This document shows positions 49,501 to 61,550 of a DNA stretch of 64,000 nucleotides, one piece after another (within the stretch, counting starts at the first letter, position 1; the number at the start of each line of letters is the position of its first letter). Origin of the DNA: Adiantum capillus-veneris (Eukaryota; Streptophyta; Polypodiopsida; Polypodiales; Pteridaceae). The DNA is taken from assembly GCA_014529385.2 (NCBI GenBank), contig CM043962.1, positions 47,737,098 through 47,801,097 of the forward strand, given 5' to 3'. Both the position numbers and the translations under genes were made by a program. The notes under the pieces are model-generated. The model did no database searches. It was not told where the DNA came from and was given only the letters and a program-made list of their open reading frames with translations.

Positions 49501-51819
49501 CATTTTCTCGCATGATGAACAAACTATTTTTGGAGCACTAGCATTTTGTTATTGTCTTTTCGATGATATTTTGATTTTCAATAAGTCACACACTGAACAT
49601 GAACAACATTTGCACACTGTCTTTGCGCTTTTACGTGAACATGATCTCTATGCTAACCCCACTAAAAGTCAATTAGATATTTGGAAACATTATCTTATGG
49701 GCTCTGAAGTTCTCATTAAAACTGACCAACAGGCTATCAAGCACCTTCTCTCTCAATCTACTATCTCAGATAGACACATTAAATGGGCCAGTTTTATTCA
49801 AAACTTTCACCCAATGATACAATATAAACCTGGTAAATCCAATGTCGTAGCTGACGCCCTTAGTCGTAGGCTAGTCAATGACATGCCACCCCCACCGCTT
49901 CACTCTTATACATTTTCTCACATTCAATCGGTGTATCTTAATCATCTTTCTATTGCTAGAATTCAATCTTTTGATGCTATGATTCCTGCTTACGAAACAG
50001 ATATGGATTTTTCAAATGCCTGGTCTGATTTGGTTGCCAATAATTACTTGCCTGTTTTGGTGACTATTCTTTTGCAAATGGTTTTGTCTTTTATCGTCAA
50101 AAGCTTTGTGTCACTGCACACTACAGAGAACTTGTTATTCACAAGATGCATGCACCAAAGTATATGGGTCACCGTGGTATTCAAGCAATCTCTTTACTTG
50201 CACTAACTATTTCTTTTGGCCTGACATGAAGCACGATGTTGCACAATTTGTCTCCCACTGCATTGTTTGTCAACGTGAGAAGCGACACCATGGTAAAACT
50301 CATGGACTTCTTATGCCCTTGCCTATTCCAAAGGGCCCTTGGGAAGAGATTTCCATGGATTTTATTACCGGTTTTCCACCCTCCTCTTCACACAATGATA
50401 TGATATGGACTGTTGTAGATAGATTTAGTAAACAAGCATATTTTATCCCCTGTAAAAAGACTCTCACTGAACCTCAAGCTGCCAAAATGTTTTTATATCT
50501 CATTTTTCCTCACCATGGTTTTCCTAAAGTACTAATTTCTGATCGTAATGGTCGATTTTGCAATCATTTTTGGTCTGCACTATGCACTGATTTAGGCTCC
50601 CAAATGGACTTCACATCTGCTTTCCACCCTGAAAGTAATGGACATACTGAAGCTACAAATAGTACTATACTTGACCTCCTTAGGGCCTACACAATAGAAA
50701 ATGCAGGAAATTGGGACCAACATCTTCCTCTCCTCCAATTTGCTTACAACAACACTTCCCACTATGCCACTAACAAAGCTCCCTTCGAGATTCTCTACGG
50801 TAAGAAGTTGCCTATTCCTATTACCACACTCACTAGTAATGTCCCTGCGGGGGCTAATACCCTTGCACAAGATCACGTTCGCATTTTCCAAGAAGTCACT
50901 ACAGCTATCCAAAAAGCCCAAGAACACTACACAACACAGCCAACAAAAAGCGTAAGTTCATTGAGTTCAATTTAAATGATTATGTTTGGTTACGTATTGA
51001 AAAGTGTCGTTTAAAGAACATTGAAAAGCACCCCAAGGTCAAGTTAGCTCCTAGATTTTATGGGCCCTTCAAGATCATCAAAACCATTAACCCCAATGCA
51101 TACAGGTTTGACATTCCACATCACTGGCGCATTCACGACTCTTTTCATGTAAGTTTGTTGCGCAAATTTAAAGGTACACCACCTATTGCACCTATTTTTG
51201 ACAACCCACCCTTACTTGAAGATGATGAAACATTATTACTTCGAGAATCAATCGTTGATCATGATGTCACTACTATACGCACCGGTACACAATATCATAG
51301 ATATCTTGTTAAATGTAAGAATCACTCTGTCGAAGAATGTCAATGGCTTCCTACAACCACTTTAAGTCCCATGTACCAGCACTTGATTTCTGCAACCACA
51401 ATCACAGTAATGCATTTAGGCTTGACGAGGCACCTTTAGGCAATGCATAGCATCAACTTTGGTGGAATGGTTTGATTGTTAGTAAATGGAATGGAATACA
51501 ATTATGACTGGACTTGATGGTACATCAGTTGGTTTTAATGGATTTGATTCAAACACATGTTAGAGTACCTATGCCTCTGATAGGTAGGTCTCTCCGTTAT
51601 GCAAGTGATATGGAAATTATTGTTGTTATCTCCATGTGTGTTAGAGTTCCTACACCTAGTAAGGCAGGACTCTCCGTGATATTTATATGTGGAACTGTCC
51701 CACCACTTATTACTTTGCTATTATTATGAACAACTGAGGTCAATTGCTTTTGTTACCCCGAGGTATGTTATCGAATGGATTCTGAGAAGTGAGATACTAA
51801 CAATTATGGTCATGTCTGC
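46567..51819 (+). pseudogene. Ty3 element F gag-pol remains (chromovirus type)
   Basis: In order on the plus strand: gag with a coiled-coil-like segment (IELLQQDVQELQNQLAECEK, about 48050) and a zinc knuckle CHRCHRIGHVMANC (48312-48353). The protease has HDDGSTHDFI near 48555, where D-S/T-G is usual. RT follows with [13 protein letters not shown] at 49287-49541, a stop, and the FDDIL box in another frame near 49560. An internal deletion joins RT to RNase H (IKTDQQAIKHLL, 49700). Integrase has CIVCQREK, MDFITGFPPS, LISDRNGRF and HPESNGHTE (50106-50975). A chromodomain (YHRYLVKCKNHSVEECQWLP) is near 51290-51360. From 46.75 to 47.9 kb lies degraded gag with AC repeats and poly-A at 47702. Several stops and shifts: dead. 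Confidence 0.85.
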
Positions 51820-52049
51820 GTGATGTAGCAGGTCAAGGTAGCTGAGTCGTGGGCAGGTGGCTGGCAATAGATAGAAGGACGTGGAATAAGTCAATAAGAA
51901 TTTAGTTATTTCAATAAAGTCTTTATCCCCAAAGTGGAATGTAAATAGCCTCATTTTATGAGCTGTCCCTTTTTGGAAATAATATAAATACATGCCTAGA
52001 GGAAGCCAGCTCACTCTAGGGATGGGGGGATGATTGCACCCATTGTCGT

Positions 52050-52108
<59 letters not shown>

Positions 52109-52181
52109 CATCCTCATTCTAGAGGAGCATGCAAAGGCTTATGCAGTGTGTTCCCGGTATCACAACTTCCAACTCCTCAAC
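51820..52181 (+). mobile_element. 3' LTR of Ty3 element F
   Basis: Proposed start tgatgtagcagg (51820), end ctcaaca (52181). The right 200 bp match the 5' copy, including a (TC)n run (52051-52102) of different length. The GT run of the 5' copy is absent. The left limit is inferred. Confidence 0.65.
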
Positions 52182-52387
52182 ACTTTACATCATTGGCTCT
52201 ATGCGAGTTCTATGCACGGAATGCATCAAATATAGATGACGCTTTTTGTGGAAAATAGTAGGCATGACCTAGCCATCAAAAGCAACTAATTCATGAGACA
52301 GCATGAATAAACTAAGAGAACCTCAGAGTGGGTAATCTCTTGTTTGAACACCCAAGAATATATTTAATATGACTACCTTCTTTGGGG

Positions 52388-53303
52388 TGTTAGATATCTT
52401 TCTCTTCTATTCATAGTGAGAGAATATTATTTCAAGATCCAGTTGTGAAAAAGATTCCAGCTTGCAAAGATTCGACTGTTAGCAGTCGGATCAGAAGGCA
52501 CCCTCCTAGTCGGACACTCTTCATAAAGTTGCCAATTTTTGTAATCTCACTATTATTTTTCTGCGAAAGCTTTATAAATATGAGGGATTCTTATTTTAGC
52601 CGAGAGATCTTTGGGCCAATTTCTGTAAAATATGAGTTGTAAAGTCCAAATTCTGAGTTTGAGCATTGTAAGCAAGCCACTGGCCAAAAGAAGCCCTAGG
52701 TATAAAACCCAATTTTCTAAGTATGAACAAAATTATCATTATCAAAGGTTTGGGAGTTTGAAGCGTACGACTGAGAGTTGCTACTCTCATGCAACTTGTA
52801 ATCCTTTTTTCTTGAGCTTTGGTAATCCAAATTTATTTCCAACAATTGCATTGTGCTCCTTGCCTTGTGCTCTTTAAGTTAAGTGTAACCATTGCCGATT
52901 TCAAGGTGGTTTGCGACAGCCTGTGTGCAAGCTAAATCTGTTGTTTTGAGTGCGTTAATGGTTGTTTTTCTGACGTTTCGACCATAGATTAGTGTTCCTA
53001 GGCCATAGGGCGACCTTTCGGGACAGTTCTGTTGCAATTTTTAGGACCTTGATCATGATGGATCGGGATTTTGGTATGTTACCATATACTTGTGGTTATG
53101 ATGTGTGTGAACATACTTAGGACCACCGAGCATTTTTTCCCTCACTAGGAGGTTTTTCCCCGTGCATTGTATATACGCCCATCACTCTAGGACTATCTTA
53201 TCTTTCCAGGGCACACTAAGTAATACTACTCTATATTGTGTGCATTGAGCTTTCTTTGTCTTCTCCAAGTTATGTTCGTTTCCCTGCAACCCTATTTCCA
53301 ACA
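52388..53303 (+). mobile_element. Probable 5' LTR of copia element G
   Basis: It ends ttccaaca at 53303, just before tttgtatcagagc, a one-base variant of the Met primer binding site (to 53317). A matching TGTTAG start lies near 52388. Only the right end is well supported. The 52182-52387 flank holds nothing recognised. Confidence 0.5.
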
Positions 53304-53667
53304 ATTTGTATCAGAGCAGGTTGTATCCTCCCGGGCTTACTCGCTAGCATTGCCAACACATCCCTACTCACTTTCCCAGATTTTTGTGAGTTTTGGTGAG
53401 TGTCAGCAGGTCAATAAATACTTGGGGATAGCTCGTACAGTTCAATCTGCTCAGATTTTCCATTTGGGCTCATTTTGGCCTTTGTTTCCACTACAAACAG
53501 TACCGCGTAGGCAATTTCATTAGTTTGTGCAAAAAAAAAATTAGTGCCATTTTTTGCATAAGAGGCCTCTTATAGTCTTCTACGGATTGTGCTATATAGC
53601 ACGTGTTGGTCTTACTTTGTCTCTCCTCTTTTCGAGTAGTTTTCACATCAAGTGCAGGCACTCACCA

Positions 53668-56600
53668 TGGCTGACAACAACACACATGTGTTCAAGATGT
53701 TTGTTGTTGAGGATAAATTGTATGGGGACAATTACTCTATGTGGGATTACATGATGCAACATGTCCTTGTGTCAAAAGGCGTTTGGAATGTTGTGCAGGG
53801 CATTGATGTACACCCTAGTTCTGAGGATACAGACAATGTTGAGGATGTTACAGGTTTTGGTGGTAGGGTTGTTGCTGCCGAAGCTATTTTGCCTATAACT
53901 GAGCAAGGTTGTTGGGATGTAAGATATGTGTATGCTCATACATTGATTGTATTGTCTAGGATACACACCATTACTCCTCACATTCGTTCAATAAAGTTTG
54001 CAAAATAGGCTTGGGATATTCTGGCTGGTCATTATGCAAGTCGCAATGAAGCTAAAATTGCATTGTTGTGTAAAGAGCTGGAGTCAAAGATTATGCATGA
54101 GGAAGATGAAATGGACAATTTCCTTGCTATTATCAAGGATAAATGAGCAACTTATTTCTGCAGGTGAAGTTATTTCTGAGAGTTCCCTTGTGCAGACTGT
54201 TCTTGATGCTTTGTCACATTCTTACCAGACTTTTGCTAGTAATTAGAGACTTATGACGCAAGGAAATCCTGAACTTATCAAGTTTAATGCATTATACACA
54301 TTGCTGTTACAAAAGTCACTTTCCAAAAAAAACAGGGCTAAATAAAGTGCAGTTGAAGAGGCCTTTATCATTGCTCAAAGAAAAAGTGGTAACAGCAATG
54401 TAGCCACTTCTTGTGGTTCTTCTATGAGTGGAAAGGCATCTATTCCTAATACTTCTACTGGCAGCACTTCGTCTGGGAATTCTAGTGAAAAGGGCAAAAA
54501 GGAGATGCGTTGCCATTATTGTAAAGCTAATAATCACTTGATCAAGCAGTGTCCAAAATTAAAGGCAAAAGAGGCAAAGAAGAAAGAGGATGGTTCCACT
54601 ACAAGTGCAACTATTGTTGTGTCTTCTGTGAAAGCAGATTGTGATGTTGATGTAGATGTAGAATGGGATTTTAGTGCAGAGTGCACTTATGATCCTTCTG
54701 TCCATGATGCATGGATGTCAGTTGCAGAAGATGATCATGTGTGGTACTTTGATAGCAGTGCTACAAAGCACATTACCTCTCATCGTGACTTGTTTACCTC
54801 TCGAGGATGTCCCTCATGGGAATACAGTCACTTGTGCCAACAATGCCTCTTATCTTGTCAAGGAAATAGGAAAGATTGTGTTGCCTGCTACAAATGGCAG
54901 TTCTTTCACACTTGTTGATGCACTATATTTACCTAGAATCAAGAAAAACCTTTTGTTTATATCTGCACTTGCTAGACTTGGTCTTGTTGTTAAATTTGTG
55001 GATGATAGATGTACAATTCGTGATCTTAGTTTTGGTGATGAGATTATTGCATAAGGAATTTTGTGTTGTGGGTTGCATAAGCACACTTCGTATAACAAGT
55101 GTGGGTAGAATTTTGCAAATGCAATTGTGCACACAAAGGTTGTTTCAAATGCAAAATATTAGCATGCACATTTTGAGCATCTAAATTTTGCCAATTTGTT
55201 GCGCTTTGCAAAAATTTGATATGGTTGCTTCTTTGTTGCCTCTTGAAGCACCTATGAAGAATATTTGTCAAGGCTGTATTTGGGTAAGTTGCAACGCTCG
55301 AAACTATATGTAGATTGCAGCTTGTGCATAGTGATGTTTGTGGGTTACATGCAGATTGCAGCTTGTGCATAGTGACGTTTATGGGTCCATGCAAACTCCA
55401 TCCTTTGACAATTACCTTTACTTTGTGACTTTCATGGATAATTATTCTAGGCATGCATGGGTGCATCCACTTAAAAGCGATTTTTGAGGTGTTCATGTGC
55501 TTCAAACAATTTTTGACTATGGCTAAAAATGTCTCAAAATGTATTATGGGCACCCTTCGTTCAAATCGAGGGGGGAAGTAAATGTCTCATGGATTTAATG
55601 CATTTCTGGCTAGTTGTGGGATAAGACACCAATGTACATTGCCGCATACACATAAGAAAATGGTGTTGTTGAAAGGAAAAATAGGTCACTTACGAAAATG
55701 GCACAATGTATGGTCAAAAGTCTAAGCCTTGCCACACTCATTTTTGGTTGTTTGGTTGTATGCCAAAAACGTGCACAATGTATGGTCAAAAGTCAAGCCT
55801 TGCCACATTCATTTTTGGCTTGATCATATGCGCATTTTTGGTTGTTTGGCTTATGCTTTGGTGCCACAAATGTAGCACATAAAATTGGATGATAAGGTTG
55901 TCAAGTGCATTTTTGTTTGTTATAGTGCTGAAAACAAAGGTTACAGGCTGTACCATCTGTAAACAAAGCGTATCTTGGTTTCGTGGGATGTTGTGTTTGT
56001 GGAAGATTTTGTCTTGCCCTTGCCGTAATGTACTAGAGACAGTAATGTAAGCTCATAGGCATTTATGACAGTTTGTTGCCTCTTTTTAGTGGTGGAAATT
56101 TGATGTAAATTCGAATGAGGCAAATGTGTAAAGAATGGGGTTTCTGGAAATGTTACAGATCATCATATTACTGATCCATATGTACTTGATGTGGAAAGGG
56201 CCGAGAATGAGTAGCCTAGAGGTATGCCAAAATGTCTAGTGCATACTTTGCATGATAGTAAAGTGGATGCACCTTTGTCTATTCGTACTCGTTAAGGTTC
56301 TCGTCATGCATCTTTTGCATTAGATTGCTATGCTTTAGCTGTTTCTAGCTCATGTGATGTTGAGGAACCTCTATCTTTTGATGAAGCACAAAATTTAAAA
56401 AATTGGATGGCTGCCATGCAATCAGAATATGATGCACTTATAGAAAATGACACGTGGACTTTATGTGATTTGCCTCCTGGCAAAAAGGCCATCGGTACAA
56501 AGTGGATTTACAAGTTGAAATGTAAGCCGGATGGTGAGATTGATTGCTTTAAGGCTCGACTTATCGCAAAGGGTTATGCACAACAGAAAGGCATAGATTT

Positions 56601-57100
56601 TGAAGAGACTTTTGCTCCCACTTGTCATATGACTACTGTGCGTTTTCTATGTGCATTGGTAGCTCATTTTGGTTGGGATGTACAACAATCAAATATTGTT
56701 ATTGCTTTCCTGAATGGTGACATATTTAAGGAAGCCTTTGTAACGTAGCCTCGCGGTTTTGTCATTAAAGGGCAAGAAGATAAAGTGTGCAAATGTAAGA
56801 AAGCTTTTGTTCTTGGTATGAGAAAGCTAAAACTCATTTGGTTAAACTAGGCTTTCATAATAGTCCAACCAAAAGAACTTTGTATGTAAAGCGTGAGGGC
56901 GATGTACTTCTCATTATTGTTCTATATGTGGATGATTTGTTGACTACTGGTCCAAATGAGGCACATATTACTGAATTTAAGGCTGATTTGAATGATACTT
57001 TCAAGATGAAGGATTTGGGGCTGTTGCAACATTACTTGGGCATACAAAATGTTATTGATCACAAATGGACCATTACCGGAGTGTGCTTCAAGGTATAGAT
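53668..57100 (+). pseudogene. Copia element G gag-pol remains
   Basis: Gag (MADNNTHVFKMFVVEDKLYG, YSMWDYMMQHVL) starts at 53668. A CX2CX4HX4C knuckle (CHYCKANNHLIKQC) is at about 54511-54552. The protease has WYFDSSATKHIT near 54745, with Ser where the family has Gly. Integrase pieces (YLYFVTFMDNYSRHAW) lie near 55410-55460. RT has IGTKWIYKLK (56490), FKARLIAKGYAQQKGIDFEETFAP and LYVDDLL near 56925. There are many stops and frame changes. RNase H and the 3' LTR are lost where the next element begins. It is older and more decayed than element E. Confidence 0.85.
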
Positions 57101-57224
57101 TAACACATAGTCTCCCTTTTGAAACTCCTTATTTGTCAGGTGTTGGTCATGAAATTCTTTGATTTGTCATTTTCTACAAAGCCTTATGTCGCAATTCATC
57201 CAGCATGGTTGTAGCGCGGATAAT

Positions 57225-57840
57225 GTGTCATGCTCTCTACAGTGGGTGGTCCTCAGTGCAATGTGCGTGACAATCTCACTCAAAGAGACTGAAAAGAAAG
57301 GAAACAATAGACATCAACTGAGCTCACAAAGACACAACAACAGACCATAACACATATCTCAAAGAACTGATAAAGACTCTGGCGTGGCAGCACACTTAGC
57401 TCCAGCCCAGGACTCATAGGTACAATGGGGGTGTCGAGATTCAGATGTGCCGGGATGGTGAAGACGTGCTTTGTGTATATCCTCACTCTAGACGACTATG
57501 TCCAGATCAGATGTGAAGAAGATCATACCATAACCCAACAACTGCTAGCCATGTCTATAATTATAAAGAGCCACCAATGGCTCATAAATGTCAACCATCT
57601 AAATCTACCCCCAACTGATAACTGAGTGGTGGTGATATGGCCATGATGTCCACCAGACCACGGTCCGTATCCCCTGCCACGTGTCACTGCCCAGCCAAGA
57701 GAGTCCGTCCAGTCCGGTGTGAACCAGCCTCGGCTAACTGTAACTTGTGTCCTGTGAAAGTGACACTGGGTGGACGGTGTGAACCAGCCTCGACTAACTG
57801 TAACTTGTGTACTGTGAAAGTGACAATGTAGCTTGCTACA
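57225..57840 (-). mobile_element. 3' LTR of Ty3 element H
   Basis: It starts near gtgtcatgctctctacagtg and ends gcttgctaca. Homologous to the LTRs at 24539 and 3047. It contains a tandem repeat of about 59 bp (ggtgtgaaccagcctcggct and gtgtgaaccagcctcgacta, at 57717 and 57776). Confidence 0.7.
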
Positions 57841-59600
57841 GGTTGCTCGCCACAAGACCGCTCACCATCTCGGTGAGAGGAAATACTGAAAAAACTTGAA
57901 AGAAAACAAGTAGGTGCCGCATCTGTACGTCTTTCACGAAGCAGGTGTGAGGCCCAACCATGACCTTACATGCCTCAAAAGTGGGGTTAAAACACTGCAC
58001 TGCCTGCAAACGCCTTAAGCCTTTGAATAGGCGAGAACCTAGTATGATTGCATAGTCGAAGAATCCCAATTGGCAAAACACAATGAGGCTCCACTACAAA
58101 GAGATATGCTCGGTTTGGATCCATCCCATCTTTATCTTGGATAACCATAGTTAGAGGAAAATGACCTGGTCCATGCTTGCAAATGAACCTTGCAACACTT
58201 TCTGCATAACACTGTTCTTGAAAAGAGGGATGACCATGAGGTGGAGTAATACCGCAAATAAGATTAAGCTCGATCGTGATGTCATAACGAAAAGCATTAC
58301 AACAACGGGATGCTTGAAAGCCACAAGGAAACCAGGTGAATGCTTGAAAGCCGAGGGGTGGGTAGGTAGTTGGTAGGGGGTGAGGCCTAGGTAGGGGGAG
58401 GGCGAGGGCGAGGCCTAAGGAGGGGAAGGCGAGGGCGAGGGTAGGTAGGGGGTGGGTAGGGGTGAGGGCAAGAGGGGTGGGTAGGGCTGAGTAGGGGAGG
58501 GCAAGGGCGAGGGCAAGAGAGAGGGGGTGGGTAGGGGCGAGTTGGGAGAAGATAGGGGCGAGTAGGGGGAGGGCAAGAGAGAGGGGGTGGGTAGGGGCGA
58601 GTAGGGGAGGGCAAGGGCGAGGGCAAGAGAGGGGGTGGGTAGGGGCGAGTGTGTGAGGGGGTGGGTAGGGGCGAGTAGGGGTGGGCAAGGGCGAGGGAAA
58701 GTGAGGGGGGGCTAGGGCGAGGGGTGGTGAGGGGGACTGCGGCGAGGGGTAGGGGCGAGGGGTGGTGGTGAGGACTAGGGGCGAGGGCTCGTGAGGGGGA
58801 GGGACCAAGGGCGAGGGTTGGTGAGGGAGACTAGGGCGAGGGGTGGTGAGGGGGACTAGGGGCGAGGGGGGTAGGGACGAGGGCTGGTGAGGGGGAGGGA
58901 CTAGGGCGAGGGGTGGGTAGGGGGGCAAGGGGGTGTGAGGGGGAGGGTAGTGGCGAGGGCTATTGAGGGGGGACTAGGGCGAGGGGGTGTGAGGGGGAGG
59001 GTAGGGTCGAGGGCAAGGGAGGGGGTGGGTAGGACTAGGGGTGAGTAGGGGATAGGAGGGTGAGAAGGCAGAGGGTTGAGCTGGATCTGCAGGGCTTGCA
59101 GAAGAGTCTCCTTAGTGCCACAACTGGTGTGAACCCTAAGGATGTGGGTATTTTGATTGTGTGTAGGGTCAAGGGGATAGGGGTAGATAGGGGCAAGTAT
59201 GAAGCAGACAGCTATCATGAATAAGACAACTATCATGAACTTGGAATTCAACAAGCAGGACGGGCTCTGTGAAGGGAGTTTGCTAGACGCAGAGGAGAGC
59301 TTTGTTCTGGTTGGAGAAGCAGACACTAATGGGGCTGATGTTTGAGGGGGTGTGAGGTCCTGCAGATCTTCTACATTGGCTGCTGGCTTCAGCAGCTCGT
59401 TGGGCTCTTCCTTATCTGAAAATGAAAATGTGGAGGAGTTTGTATTCTCGGGCAATGGCAAAGGTTGAATAGAGACTCCATAACAAGGCATAGACTTTGT
59501 AGCTTCCAACCACTCTAGATCCATACCTCCTTCTAAGAGAATAGGTTGCATCGGGGAGCCAGAAGTATGTATCCACATGGCATCATTTCCCCAATCATGA
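57841..59600 (-). pseudogene. Ty3 element H: downstream coding remains, interrupted by a minisatellite
   Basis: On the minus strand, a frame includes HGHPSFQEQCYAESVARF and FICKHGPGHFPLTMVIQDKD (58300-58100). A second piece lies at 59578-59080. I do not recognise these as RT, RNase H or integrase. Between them is the G-rich tract at 58355-59060, read as a proline-rich protein in this frame. They may be an additional ORF or degraded pol. Confidence 0.4.
58355..59060. repeat. G-rich minisatellite (GGGTAGGGGCGAG-type units)
   Basis: About 700 bp of variant units such as gggtaggggcgagtagggg and gggcgagggctggtgaggg on the plus strand, with four or more G-runs in almost every 30-bp window. A short tract of the same style lies at 3177-3290, beside an LTR of the same family. 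Confidence 0.9.
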
Positions 59601-59614
59601 AGTGCTTTAGTGTG

Positions 59615-59995
59615 TCAAAGCCATGGTCTTCCAATGAGCAAGGGAAATCTGCCCTCAACCTGGGGAAGATGAATCACAACAAAATCCAAGTTAAAAGTAA
59701 AGTCTTCTACCTGCAGAGGCACATTGTCCACTATGCCCACTGGGTAGACTGTCCTCTGGTCGGCCAATGTAACTGTGAAGGGAGCAGGGCGAGTAGGCTG
59801 TAGACCTAGAGCTAACATAGTGAACTTGGGCATCAGGTTGATGCCAGATCCACCATCCACTATCACTCCTAAGAATTTCCGACCCAAAACGGACACTAGT
59901 GTCAGGCGAGGGCTTCTATAATCAGTGAGTGGAGCGGCGGGATTGGATATCATAAAGGTTTCTGATGGTCGCACTGGGAGGTGTGTAACTTTTAA
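59615..59995 (-). pseudogene. Ty3 element H aspartic protease
   Basis: Retropepsin-like domain on the minus strand: LGRKFLGVIVDGGSGINLMP carries the catalytic Asp in a DGGSG context used by some plant Ty3 elements. It is followed by VTLADQRTVYPVGIVDNVPL and LLIGRPWL, the C-terminal flap and ILGRxWL-type motif. It lies downstream of the gag knuckles in element sense, as expected. The frame runs off at an inserted stretch near 59995. Confidence 0.75.
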
Positions 59996-61550
59996 TGGCC
60001 TAAAAACTTATGTGTAGCGGAAATTAGCATGAACATAGTGGGCATTTCATTAGAATGGATTCCTAATGAGAATTACAAGAGTGCTTGGGTGGAGAGAGCA
60101 ACAAAAACCATAACACCTAGTTAGATAGCATCAACAATACTTTCAAAAGAGAGAGAAATTAAGCTATTCACAACAGTTGAGGACAAGATTTGCATGGAGC
60201 CGGTCCCCCCTCCAAAAGGCTTTGTATTATGGTTTCTCCCATCAAGAGAGACATTGTACAATACAATTCTTTGTGTTCCTTCAAGACTAGCTAGTGCAAT
60301 GAAGATGAAAGCTTCATGCACTAAGCAAAACACTTAGCAAACACAACATCAATTATCCCAGGTCTCAGACCCAAGACCTCACACACCTTCGAAGATGGTG
60401 AGAGCTAGCAAGGTATGAGAGTAGATTGAGAGGAAGAAGGAGTATCTTACGAGAAAGATGTACATCTCCTCACATAATCACTCATATTAGCATAGCTTAG
60501 CTAAGTAATTAGCATGGTAGAGGAGATGAGCATGCATTGAAGCTTGGCTCTTGGTTGGATTTGCATCCACATGCCAAGAGTGTGTCGATGTAGGCTTCTA
60601 TCTCACAAGCTTGGAGTAGGTGATGAGCTCTCCATTAAAGCTTGGGAAGAGATAGTCTTCTCTTTCTTCACACATGAGATTGTGTGAGTGTGTGTGTGTG
60701 ATAATGCCTTGCAAAAATCAGCCCCCTCTCTCTCTTGGGCGAGCCCTCTTGCTATTTGCTCTTGCTCTACCCCCATTGGACCTCCCCAAGTCAAGCCAAT
60801 GACCATTAAGCAGCATAAGTGATAGCCTTCTGACATGTGTCCCCCTTTCCCCTTTTGTGAGAGCTTTAGGTAATTTAATAATTCAACTAAACTCTCATTG
60901 GACCCCTTTGCCTCCTGGCCAATAGGAATCAGGCAAGCCATTGGGCTGCTGAATGCTCATTGGACCAATAGTCATCTAGGAGACTTAATTCTCATTGGTT
61001 CTTTTATTAAGTGTTTTTACATTAATTAAACTAGATTTACTCTAGCCTAATTCTCATTGGTCCACCTCCAAAGCCATCCAATAGGAATTGGGTACACCTT
61101 GTGGGCATCTGGGCTAGGGAGCTGACATGTGTCCCTCATTCCCTTTGTGTAAAGGGAGCTTGTGTGTGTGTGTGTGACTTTCTCTCTCATCCCCTACTCC
61201 CAAGGCTCGCCGCCTCCTATGTAGGGATTTGTAAAGACTTTTTGGGTCCCACACAAAGCATCCAATTCCCCTAGGGTTGACCTTTGGACACAACCTTTGA
61301 ATTTTGGAACCTTAGCATTTTGGAAGTCTTAATGGGCTGAACCTTAGGGTCTTTTTAGCCCATTGTTGCACATGGCTCTTTTGCAGATGGCCCTCCCTTT
61401 GGATCCCTATTTTCCCTCCTTTGGATCCCTACTGTGGCCGGTCTGCTAGCTTAACCAATATTCTAGCTTTTTCTCCCCTGGCACTTCCCCATATTAAATG
61501 ATCAGTTTAACATGAGAAAATCATTTAGGAGAATTAGATATTGATTATTA
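59996..61550. mobile_element. Likely insertion between gag and protease of element H
   Basis: Element H coding (…EQFLVAGTL on the right, KVTHLPVRPSE on the left, minus strand) is separated by 1.55 kb of noncoding sequence. The latter has GT runs (60683-60702, 61153-61172) and repeated ctcattgg motifs around 60895-61060. Probably a solo LTR or other element; ends and target duplication were not identified. Confidence 0.4.

Noticed and set aside
58387-58928. Long proline-rich protein on the minus strand
   Set aside because: It is a translation of the G-rich minisatellite; the unit has no stop in several frames.
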